From NCBI GenBank assembly GCA_964596165.1, contig CAZQTW010000047.1, forward strand, positions 1 through 52,487: 52,487 bases of DNA. Direction: 5' to 3'. The DNA comes from CAYUQT01 sp964596165. GTDB lineage: Bacteria > Planctomycetota > Phycisphaerae > UBA1845 > JAFGLZ01. Below, piece by piece: positions 34,624 through 42,302 of this stretch. The notes beneath the pieces are model-generated. The model made no database searches, was not told the DNA's origin, and saw only the letters and a program-made list of their open reading frames with translations. Position 1 is the stretch's first letter; every line of letters begins with the position of its first letter. Position numbers and translations under genes: made by a program.

Positions 34624-36735
34624 TCACTCGATCACGAACCAGGTGATGCCTTTGGCCCCGATCTTGACGGGTACGGTGACCGTGTAGGCCCGGTCGAGCG
34701 CGAACTGTGCAGAGGCGCCTTCCTGTTCGCGGATCATTGCCTTGTCCGCGAGGCCGGCGTAGTAGAGCGGCAGCTTGAGCATCGTCATGATCTCACGATC
34801 GGTCGGGTTGAACACCATGGCCAGGGCTTTCTGCTGACATTGCGGGTTGACGTGCATCATGCAGTCGACGTCTCGGCCGTCGGCGCGGCGGACGTGGATA
34901 AGATCCGAATCGAGGATCGTCCGGTACTTTTTGTAGAAGCTTACCCATTTCTTTACAACGGCCTTGACCTCATCGGTGTCGTACAGTCGCGGTCCGCGGT
35001 AGCAAGCCTGCACGCCGCTGCCGAAGTTCTGGGCGAGGTGCCACTCGTATTCCTGCAAGTGCTTTGAAAGCGGTTCGAACGTGGCGGCCTGTCCGCCGCC
35101 ATGGTATTCCACCAGTGGGACGAACATCCAACCCATGCTCGGGGTCTTCTCGTAGGTGGCGTCGTAGATGTTCTGACGCGAGATCAGGATCTGCCGCCAG
35201 CGGGGCAGGCTGAAGTTCGTCTCCTTGTAGCCCATGGCACACTTGTTGCTGCCGTTCAGGTAGTAGTAGTCGGGCGTGTTGATGAAGATGCCCAGTTCGC
35301 GGCACCGGTGATAGAAGCCGCAGCACGCCTCCCACTGGCGGAGTTTGGAGTCGTCGAGACCGCGGTGGTGCTTGTGCCTGGTCGAGGCACAGACGTCGCC
35401 GTGGAACGGACCGTCGGTCTCGATCATGTCCATGCCGGTGGCCTTCATGAAGCCCAGCGTTCGGCGGAAATAGCCGTCGGCCCACTCGCCGGCCAGACAA
35501 GCGCTCTGCCCGAACATGCTGCCCGGTTTTCCGGTCTGCGGTGAGATGCAGTTGTTTTCCGCCCCCACGTCCCGAGAGGCCGTCATCAGCGTGTAGCCTC
35601 CGACCTCGACGCCCTTGCCGTGCGCGTAGTCAACGAGGGCCTTGAAGTCGGCGATGTATCGGGCGTCCTCGCTCTCGATGTTGAAGCCGCTGCCGAAGGT
35701 CAGGATGACCATCTCGAACCCTACCTCGGCGCACTGGTCGACCGCCAGCCGGACCGCGCGAGGCTCGGCGCTGCGGACGTGCATGAAGATGGGATTCTCG
35801 AGCACCTGAGGCGCCAGCGTGCGGAACATCCTTCGCCGAGCCAGGCCACGCCGCTCCCGGTCGTCGCTGTCGTGCAGTAGCTCGAACGTGCGGAACGTCT
35901 CGAACGATTGGCCGGCGGGCAAGAGGATGCCCGGCCCGAACGGATACTTGCTCACCATCAGGATGGGGGACTGGCAGTTGTAGTCCACCTGCGTGGGATA
36001 GTCCGCATCGGGAACCCAGTGCGTGGTGGCCGACGTCGTGTAGTTGCTCTCGACCTCGAGCCGTGGCTTCTGATCCTCGGTCGCGGGGAGGATCTCGGTT
36101 TCAATGTTGCCGATGGAAACAGAGCCGGTTCCGCCGTTGGTCAGTGTGATCCACTTGGCCAGGACGGGGATGCCGTCGTAGAGTTCATAGTGAACGGTGA
36201 CGACCAGGTTGGCATACTTCGACCGGGCCTCTTCGGGCGGCTCGAAACGGGCTACCAGCGTGATGCCTTTGGGCGGCCAGGGCGTATTCGGCGCATGGCG
36301 CTTAGGCTGCCAGAAATACCGTGCCTTGGGTTTCTCGATCGTGTGGCCGACAAACCGGAAGGCCTTCGGATCGGCCTTCAGGTCGGCCAGCCATGCCGGA
36401 TCGAGATAGGCATAGTCGGGCTGGCCTTTCAGGCCGCCGATTTCATACTGTCTGCCGTCGAGTTGGATAATAGCTTCGGGCTTGACGCCCCTGATCACGG
36501 TCGCACCGGTCATCAGGTTGGTGTAACCGACAGTCGCGAAGTTCGGAGCCGTCCGAAACACACGCCGTACGAGGCCGTTGGTCAGCTCGATCTCATTCCT
36601 GCCAGCGGATACATGGACCTCGGCCGGCCGGCTGACGGATGTCACAAGCCAATCAGCCTCGATACGTTCCGCCGCCGCGGCGTTCATAGTTGTGCAGGTT
36701 ATTCCCAGTACCGTGAGGCACATCACTCCTCGCAT
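34624..36735 (-). CDS. Alpha-galactosidase-like secreted glycosidase
   Basis: A 703-residue protein with a signal peptide (VLGITCTTMNAAA). The N-terminal half is a large beta-sandwich (NEIELTNGLVRRVFRT, then LVVTVHYELYDGIPVLAKWITL). A TIM-barrel segment holds the stretch EVGFEMVILTFGSGFNIES and MDMIETDGPFHGDVCAST, whose Asp is at the place of the GH36 nucleophile. A C-terminal beta domain follows. It resembles the GH36-like families of Planctomycetota; the exact CAZy family and sugar are unknown. The start follows GGGAGAAG (36735). It is the last gene of a run that begins with the UroD-like methyltransferase, 48 bases after the sialidase-like gene. Confidence 0.75.
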   Translation of the reverse strand: MRGVMCLTVLGITCTTMNAAAAERIEADWLVTSVSRPAEVHVSAGRNEIELTNGLVRRVFRTAPNFATVGYTNLMTGATVIRGVKPEAIIQLDGRQYEIGGLKGQPDYAYLDPAWLADLKADPKAFRFVGHTIEKPKARYFWQPKRHAPNTPWPPKGITLVARFEPPEEARSKYANLVVTVHYELYDGIPVLAKWITLTNGGTGSVSIGNIETEILPATEDQKPRLEVESNYTTSATTHWVPDADYPTQVDYNCQSPILMVSKYPFGPGILLPAGQSFETFRTFELLHDSDDRERRGLARRRMFRTLAPQVLENPIFMHVRSAEPRAVRLAVDQCAEVGFEMVILTFGSGFNIESEDARYIADFKALVDYAHGKGVEVGGYTLMTASRDVGAENNCISPQTGKPGSMFGQSACLAGEWADGYFRRTLGFMKATGMDMIETDGPFHGDVCASTRHKHHRGLDDSKLRQWEACCGFYHRCRELGIFINTPDYYYLNGSNKCAMGYKETNFSLPRWRQILISRQNIYDATYEKTPSMGWMFVPLVEYHGGGQAATFEPLSKHLQEYEWHLAQNFGSGVQACYRGPRLYDTDEVKAVVKKWVSFYKKYRTILDSDLIHVRRADGRDVDCMMHVNPQCQQKALAMVFNPTDREIMTMLKLPLYYAGLADKAMIREQEGASAQFALDRAYTVTVPVKIGAKGITWFVIE

Positions 36736-36783
36736 GTTTCTTCTCCCAAAGGCGGAAGTTCCAATCGTCATCCGCGGGACATC

Positions 36784-38052
36784 CTAACGGGGCATCTTCC
36801 ACCGTAGTGCCTCGCAGACTGTTGTTTCCGGTGGCTGCTTCAAATAAGCAGTGATCGCATAGCAGGTTATCAGATCTCCCTCCGGTAGTTGGAGCGTGAC
36901 GGGCCAACCGACGTACAGATCCGCCGAGAGGGCCAATTCGATGGGGCGGTCAAGATCCCACGTCTTGCCGCCATCCTTGCTGAGCACGGCGTACACACCG
37001 TACGGAAGGTGATAGTTTGAATGCGTCGCCAGGACCCTTCCGTCCTTCAGCGCGGTCAGGTACACGTGCACCTCGGCGTTGTTCGTCATTACCGCCGGTT
37101 TGGACCAGTTTCGACCATCATCGGTGGATTCGGTGATGAGGGTGTGTTCAAAGCCCTCGCCGCTGGTGTTCGGGACCTGCGCCCGCAGGGCGGCGAGCAG
37201 TCTGCCGTCTGCGAGCCTGACGGACGCGACCTCACCGAACTCGGTGTAATCCCAGGCTATCTTGCCCTCGGTACGATCCCAGGTCTTACCGCGATCTTTG
37301 GACCGGAGCAACTCAAGGTTCGGGCTGGCGGCGACCTTTTGGCCTTCCTTCTCGAACGCGCCGACCGACCACCGGGACATTTTGGCGCGGATCATCAGCA
37401 CGGTCCCGTCCGGTTCCTCGATGAGATTGCGGGGGTAATCCTGTCCTTCCAGGGTCGCGGTGGTCCACGTCTTGCCGCCATCCTCGGAACGGTACAGCGG
37501 GACTTGGGTCGGCTTTGAGCCGGGGCCGACTCCACCCTGTGCCGTCATGAGCAGCGTGCCGTCTTTCAAGGCGATCAGCGCGGGCTCCTTTCCGTGGAGA
37601 ACGGGCGATGAGTGAATCGGTTGCCACTTGAGGCCACCGTCATTGGAGAGGTAGATAAAGATCCTGAAGGCGTTCTCAACCTTTCTACATACTCCTATGA
37701 CGAGGTCGCCGTTGGGCATGCGCGTCATTCCCGGTTTGTAGTTGCCCCGGGGTCCCACACGGACCCGAACGGCCGGGTGGTATTCGAACGATCCGATCCG
37801 CTGGCGGTTCTGACCGGTGTAACCGGTGATGGCCTCGACGTACTTGGAGAGGTCGTAGCCGTCAAGCAGGGCTGCATTCAACTGCCGCTCCTGGTCCGTC
37901 CGCCCGGGGACGACTTGCCCAATAACTATTCGCGGGCACCCGCATGCGGCGAAGGCGGCGACGATCGCGATCATGGCGCAAGCGGATGTCGGCCCGCCAA
38001 AGTGTGTTCGATCGAGTCCAACGAGGGCGCACATAATCGGTTCCATTCTCAC
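36784..38052 (-). CDS. BNR-repeat sialidase-like protein
   Basis: A 422-residue six-bladed propeller. Five Asp-box motifs (S-x-D-x-G-x-x-W) are readable: LSNDGGLKW, SEDGGKTW, SKDRGKTW, STDDGRNW and SKDGGKTW. An N-terminal hydrophobic segment (ACAMIAIVAAFAACGC) suggests export, possibly as a lipoprotein. Exo-alpha-sialidases share this fold, but so do many non-sialidase BNR proteins, and the arginine triad cannot be placed by eye, so sialidase activity is uncertain. It starts 15 bases downstream of the MttB-like gene and is followed after 48 bases by the alpha-galactosidase-like gene, so it is part of the same operon. Confidence 0.85.
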   Translation of the reverse strand: MRMEPIMCALVGLDRTHFGGPTSACAMIAIVAAFAACGCPRIVIGQVVPGRTDQERQLNAALLDGYDLSKYVEAITGYTGQNRQRIGSFEYHPAVRVRVGPRGNYKPGMTRMPNGDLVIGVCRKVENAFRIFIYLSNDGGLKWQPIHSSPVLHGKEPALIALKDGTLLMTAQGGVGPGSKPTQVPLYRSEDGGKTWTTATLEGQDYPRNLIEEPDGTVLMIRAKMSRWSVGAFEKEGQKVAASPNLELLRSKDRGKTWDRTEGKIAWDYTEFGEVASVRLADGRLLAALRAQVPNTSGEGFEHTLITESTDDGRNWSKPAVMTNNAEVHVYLTALKDGRVLATHSNYHLPYGVYAVLSKDGGKTWDLDRPIELALSADLYVGWPVTLQLPEGDLITCYAITAYLKQPPETTVCEALRWKMPR

Positions 38053-38067
38053 GAGACAGAAGTGATT

Positions 38068-39492
38068 TCAGGTTCCAAGATGCCTCCGCGCATCGGCCAG
38101 GACCTTCTCCACGTCGCGGGCCACCGTGTCATCGAGGGGGGGCGGCCGGTATGACGCCAGCAGTTCATCCAGGCGTTTTCGCGCCCGCGTGACGGTATCC
38201 GGCCTGCCCGCATCCACCCACGGTTGCCAGTATTGCCGGTCGAGGAGCTGAGGCATCCAGATCTCCGAGCGGTAGTGGTCGACCGTGTGTTCCTGATCGA
38301 TGAACGTGCCGCCGGGTCCGACGGAGTCGATCACGTCGAGGGCGAGCTTCTCGTCGTCGACGGTGAACGACCGGGCGATCCTCTCGACAAATTCAATGAC
38401 CTCGTGCTGAAAGACCAGCATCTCCAGGCAGGAGGCCTGATCGACGCCGGCGATACCGAGGTGGCCGAAGATGTCCGCCCCGGCCAATGCTCCCATCAGC
38501 AGGGTAGTACCCGCCTCGAGCCCCGCCTGGGCGTCCACGCACTTGCTGTCGGTCAGTCCGACGTTGATGTAGACCGGCAATCCATAGTGCTTGCCCATTT
38601 CGGTCATGGCCACGGCCATCAATCCCTGCTCCGGGCCGGAGAAGATCAGTTGCGTGGTCCGCATGTCGAACGCATGCGGTATGCCGCCGAGGCAGACCGG
38701 CGTGCCGGGCCGAATGAGCTGGACGACGCAGAGCCCGGCCAGGATCTCGGCGGTTTCCTGAGCGACGGTGCCGGCCAGCGTCGCCGGGGCGCTCATGCCC
38801 GTCTGGGCCATCGGACCAATGGGGACAGGCAGCGGGACCTTGGCTGTCTCAAAGAGCAGGTCAATGCCGTTGGTATTGAAGCGCAGCGGACTGATGGGTT
38901 CCAGGAATGGGTACGCCGGGGGATAGCGTGTCAGTTCCTCGCTTGATCCGACGACAGCAGCGAAAAGTTCCATCACGAAGCGGGCGCCGGCGCGGTCGTG
39001 GAACCAGAACGTGATCGGCTTGGTAGTCGTACGGAGTTGTGCGGCGGCCACTTCGACGCAACGGTACGCCGGGTTGATCTCATGAGGGTCGGACATGGCC
39101 CCCACGATGTTGATCCGCGGCAGAACGTCGCCCAGTTTGGCCGCCTCGACAACGTCGTCCAGTGTGGCGAACCGGCGGGTGCCGTTGCGATCGACCCAAT
39201 GGGCCTCGCCCGCGACCGAGTTGTAGTTGCGCTGCCCGACGCCGAAGGCCGCCGACCGCGACCGGTCGCGTCCGTAGATCGTGAACGTCTTGCCGGCCGA
39301 ATCGAGGCACTCATCGACAAGCTGCGACGGAATCCGAACCCGACCGCCGACCCGGTCGACGCCGGCCCCGGCATCCGCGAACAGGTCGAGCATCTGATCG
39401 TGCGGTACCCACACGCCGGTCCGCTCGAGGATCTCTCTCGCGGCCCGATCGATTCGCGATACGTTCCCGGCTCCTAAAACCTCCACTCTCAT
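38068..39492 (-). CDS. MttB-superfamily methyltransferase (non-pyrrolysine)
   Basis: A 474-residue TIM-barrel corrinoid-dependent methyltransferase. It begins with the RIDRAAREILERTGVWV block and has GMSAPATLAGTVAQ, GLPVYINVGLTDSKCVDAQAG and GADIFGHLGIAGVDQASCLEML, all MttB-family text. There is no in-frame amber codon, so it lacks pyrrolysine and belongs with the MtgB/MtyB/MtpB group that demethylates glycine betaine, proline betaine or carnitine. It should pass a methyl group to a corrinoid protein, which is not encoded in the window. It lies between DUF2284 (61 bases upstream) and the sialidase-like gene (15 bases downstream). Confidence 0.92.
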   Translation of the reverse strand: MRVEVLGAGNVSRIDRAAREILERTGVWVPHDQMLDLFADAGAGVDRVGGRVRIPSQLVDECLDSAGKTFTIYGRDRSRSAAFGVGQRNYNSVAGEAHWVDRNGTRRFATLDDVVEAAKLGDVLPRINIVGAMSDPHEINPAYRCVEVAAAQLRTTTKPITFWFHDRAGARFVMELFAAVVGSSEELTRYPPAYPFLEPISPLRFNTNGIDLLFETAKVPLPVPIGPMAQTGMSAPATLAGTVAQETAEILAGLCVVQLIRPGTPVCLGGIPHAFDMRTTQLIFSGPEQGLMAVAMTEMGKHYGLPVYINVGLTDSKCVDAQAGLEAGTTLLMGALAGADIFGHLGIAGVDQASCLEMLVFQHEVIEFVERIARSFTVDDEKLALDVIDSVGPGGTFIDQEHTVDHYRSEIWMPQLLDRQYWQPWVDAGRPDTVTRARKRLDELLASYRPPPLDDTVARDVEKVLADARRHLGT

Positions 39493-39553
39493 CGCCCAGA
39501 TCCTCGCGGGCCTGCGTTCTCACGCCACCGACAGGTTGTCGGTACGGCAAACC

Positions 39554-40090
39554 TCAATCCACCAACACCAGGCCGTAGTAGTGCTGCGGGTCGGACTCGT
39601 CGCGCACGACCTCGATCGGAAGCCCGTGTCGACGGACCGTGGCGAACACGTCGATGCCGCAGGCTTCCATCGCCGGGCGGGCATCATCCGGATGGCGACA
39701 GCCCTCGTTGAACGCGCATCGCCGGCATAGACGGCACGGCCCGGCGCCCATGCCGAACGCCCTATAGCCGCCCGCCAAGAAGACCTCCCGCTCGATCGCG
39801 GCCGCGACCTTCTTGACCCGGCCGCGCGGTCCCTCGAAAAGGATCGCCCGGCGATAGGTGTCGAGCACCCGACGTGTCTGATCCGGCGAGGGTGAGTGCG
39901 GTGGGCAGCAGAGCGTGGTCCCCCAACATCCGCAACCGAACTGACATTTCCAACGGACCCAGGAAGCGGTCTTTACGGTCCTCGGAGAAATAATCTTGGC
40001 ACGCAGGGCGCCGTTGTCCAACGCCATTCGAATCAGCCCCGCCGTTGAGAGGCGAGGTGTCGCCTTGCGTCCGATCCGTTTCGGTGGCAC
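39554..40090 (-). CDS. DUF2284 cysteine-rich metal-binding protein
   Basis: A 178-residue protein. Visible motifs are CQFGCGCWGTTLCCPPHSPSPDQTRR (two Cys clusters) and GPCRLCRRCAFNEGC (a Cys quartet), followed by MEACGIDVFATV. These match DUF2284, a predicted metal- or Fe-S-binding family found near corrinoid methyltransferase and acetyl-CoA-type genes. A role in reactivating or loading the corrinoid system is a plausible inference, not shown. The start is GTG with GGAG 8 bases upstream, directly after the stop of the small Cys-rich gene (13-base gap). Confidence 0.85.
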   Translation of the reverse strand: MPPKRIGRKATPRLSTAGLIRMALDNGALRAKIISPRTVKTASWVRWKCQFGCGCWGTTLCCPPHSPSPDQTRRVLDTYRRAILFEGPRGRVKKVAAAIEREVFLAGGYRAFGMGAGPCRLCRRCAFNEGCRHPDDARPAMEACGIDVFATVRRHGLPIEVVRDESDPQHYYGLVLVD

Positions 40091-40103
40091 GACCGAGGGC
40101 TCC

Positions 40104-40304
40104 TCAGCCGACGTCCGATCGGTTCGCGTGCAAGCGGGAGTACGCTTGGCAGAACGGACAGTTGCGTTCGGCCTCTTTCATGAATCGCCCATAGGCCGAA
40201 TCCGGCCAGGCGCGGCGGGCGATACAGAACGGGCAGCACGCGCAGACGACCGCCATCAGGCGCGTCTTGAAGTCCGGTTTGTTCGCATTCTGAGACACGA
40301 TCAC
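40104..40304 (-). CDS. Small Cys-rich zinc-ribbon-like protein (66 aa)
   Basis: A 66-residue frame with two Cys clusters, CACCPFCIARR (about 21-31) and NCPFCQAYS (about 49-57), spaced like a zinc ribbon. GTG at 40304 overlaps the stop of the UroD-like gene (GTGA), the same coupling as in an ATGA junction. The DUF2284 gene follows after 13 bases. A longer in-frame reading upstream of 40304 lies inside the UroD-like gene and is not credible. The family is not recognised. It may deliver a metal or bind a partner in the methyltransferase system. Confidence 0.6.
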   Translation of the reverse strand: MIVSQNANKPDFKTRLMAVVCACCPFCIARRAWPDSAYGRFMKEAERNCPFCQAYSRLHANRSDVG

Positions 40305-41344
40305 CCACGTCCATACTGGAGTTCGGATCGGCTTGCCGAACTGCCTGTTCGTTCCAAGGCCTCCGCTTGTGCCAGAAGGTTGTCGCTGGGCGTTTTGTCG
40401 GGGATCTCGCACCCGGCGGCGCTGATGGAGCGCGGACCGCCCTGGCGGACGCAATCCAACGTGGCTTGGATGACCTGTTGCGGTCGTCCCTGGAGCATGA
40501 TCGCCACCGGATCGAAGTTGCCGCACAGCGCCGCGCGATCGCCGATGATGCGGGCCGCGTCGGCGAGGCCGACCATCCAATCGAGGTCGATGATCTCCGC
40601 GCCGGCGCGCGCCATGTCGTTCAACAGCGGTGTCGTGTTGCCGCAGATGTGCAGGCGTCCGATCGCGCCGGCTTCCCGAATGGCCGCAAAAATGCGTTGC
40701 TCATACGGTAGGGCAAACTCACGGTAGAGATCGGGCCCGATCTGAGAAGCGATGGCATCGCCAAGGCCGATGATGTCCGCGCCCGCCTCAACCTGGGCGA
40801 CGGCGAATCTGATCGCGACGTCGGTGCAGATCTCGAGCAGTTCGTGAACCCAGTCCGGACGGTCGTATAGGTCGGTCATGATGTGCAGGACGCCGCGGAG
40901 GTCGGCCGCCTCGGCCAGAGCCCCTTCCACCCACCCCATGATGGGCACCTGTCCGCCCATTTCACGGCGAAACCGCTGAACGGCGTAAAGACGGTCGGTC
41001 ATGCGCCCGCCGCCCCGCGGATCGGGGCGATGCAGGTCCTTGATCGCGGCTGGGTCTTCGAGCAGTCGGCGCGTGCAGATCGGCAGGTCGTCGTCGGGAA
41101 AAACAATCTTCGCGCCAAAATCGGCCGTCTCTCGATAGGGGTCGGAGATGGCCTGCACGATGTCCAGGTCGAAGCCCTCCTGAACGACCCGATTTGCCTC
41201 ACACAGAACCCGGTAATCCTGATAGTACTCGCAAAGCGGCCGCCCCACATAATGGGCGGCAAAGGTCATCATGATGTCGAAATTCGGAACCCGGTCGACG
41301 GGCTCACCCTTCAGACGCGCCTTGAACCGTTCGTACGGAGTCAT
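40301..41344 (-). CDS. MtaA/UroD-superfamily methyltransferase
   Basis: A 347-residue TIM-barrel protein of the uroporphyrinogen decarboxylase superfamily. The N-terminus is TPYERFKARLKGEPVDRVPNFD. It keeps the zinc-ligand layout of MtaA/MtbA-type cobamide methyltransferases: LHICG (about 237) and the later ALCGNFDP, followed by SAGCEIPDKTPSDN. UroD itself lacks this His-x-Cys. The enzyme should exchange a methyl group between a methyl-corrinoid protein and a thiol such as coenzyme M or homocysteine, or tetrahydrofolate in bacteria. The ATG at 41344 follows GGGAGTGG. It is the first gene of the six-gene operon. Upstream is a 958-base stretch. Confidence 0.9.
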   Translation of the reverse strand: MTPYERFKARLKGEPVDRVPNFDIMMTFAAHYVGRPLCEYYQDYRVLCEANRVVQEGFDLDIVQAISDPYRETADFGAKIVFPDDDLPICTRRLLEDPAAIKDLHRPDPRGGGRMTDRLYAVQRFRREMGGQVPIMGWVEGALAEAADLRGVLHIMTDLYDRPDWVHELLEICTDVAIRFAVAQVEAGADIIGLGDAIASQIGPDLYREFALPYEQRIFAAIREAGAIGRLHICGNTTPLLNDMARAGAEIIDLDWMVGLADAARIIGDRAALCGNFDPVAIMLQGRPQQVIQATLDCVRQGGPRSISAAGCEIPDKTPSDNLLAQAEALERTGSSASRSELQYGRG

Positions 41345-42302
41345 CGATCGCCCACTCCCGCGTTCAGCGGAGATCCCGGGATCGGGTTCGTCGTCCGATC
41401 GTGCAATGAACGATCCGACGGCGCGGCGACGGCACCGTACGAATCGTACCACGCAACGTATTCTAGTGGCGATCGCCTGAAGAGACAACGGAGCGAGAGA
41501 AGCTCCAGCCCTGACGAATGGCAGGGGCCCGGACCGGGCGGCTCTCAAGCACAGTGGACAGACTGGGAGCCCGCGTGGGGCGTGTATGGGGACCGGCGAG
41601 CGTGGTGGGAGGCGTGTTGATGTCAGAGGCAACCTGGACGCAGGGGGCATCCTACGAGGTGTCCGGGCGAATCTGGACGTCCGCCGCCAAGCGGGGGGGC
41701 GAGCGTGCTCAGCCTCGCAGGCCGAGCGGAACACGCACCGCACCAACGAGGGGGATCACCGCAGAGGCGCAAAGGTGGAGGATACGGTTGACGTGGGCAG
41801 GCGGCTTGAGGATTCGCGTTGCACGATGCAAGGGCGCGAAGGCGCGAAGGGTGAGATGGGTAGGAAGGGTACTCTGACGGGCAAGCATGCAAGGATACAC
41901 GCCGTTGAAGTTGAGGCGGTTGTCAGGCACGGATCCGATGCATCGTTTTCCTAATCCGCCATAGTTGGCCCACTGAATCCGTTTTAAGTTATGCGTGCGG
42001 TTGCCCCCCGACGATGACGCTTTGATCTCTAGCTGTCGTTTATTTCCCTTGAAATCTGTTTCATCCCGAACCTAACATTGCTTCGGAAAGGCCGATAGGA
42101 ACAATTGCTGGGGTACATACCGTCTAGGGCGTGGACAAGCACATAAGTTGTTGGCGTGTTAATGCTTGAGAGACTGTCGAAAGACGAACACAAATCGCAG
42201 TCTTACTGACTGGCTGACACATTGGCGCAAGACTCAGGATGTCGGGTCTGGCTTGTCCTTCAAGCCGGAATTGGTTCCTCAGAACAGAAGGAGGTCGTCC
42301 AG
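41345..42302. other. Long non-coding region before the repeat-protein gene
   Basis: No supported gene in 958 bases. The left half (41345-41880) is low in coding signal and includes phrases such as ACCGCAGAGGCGCAAAGG and GGGCGCGAAGGCGCGAAG, which resemble simple-repeat debris common in planctomycetal and related genomes. The right half (41940-42300) is clearly AT-richer than the rest of the window and contains the probable promoter of the 1183-residue repeat protein. AAGGAGG precedes its ATG at 42303. No cobalamin riboswitch was found next to the methyltransferase genes. Confidence 0.45.

Noticed and set aside
38068..39492. Pyrrolysine (in-frame amber) in the MttB-like gene
   Set aside because: The frame is open with no internal TAG, so this is a non-pyrrolysine family member.
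41345..41700. Cobalamin riboswitch upstream of the methyltransferase operon
   Set aside because: A B12-box-like sequence was looked for on the minus strand. I found only a GGCGATCGCC palindrome and no convincing box or stem arrangement.
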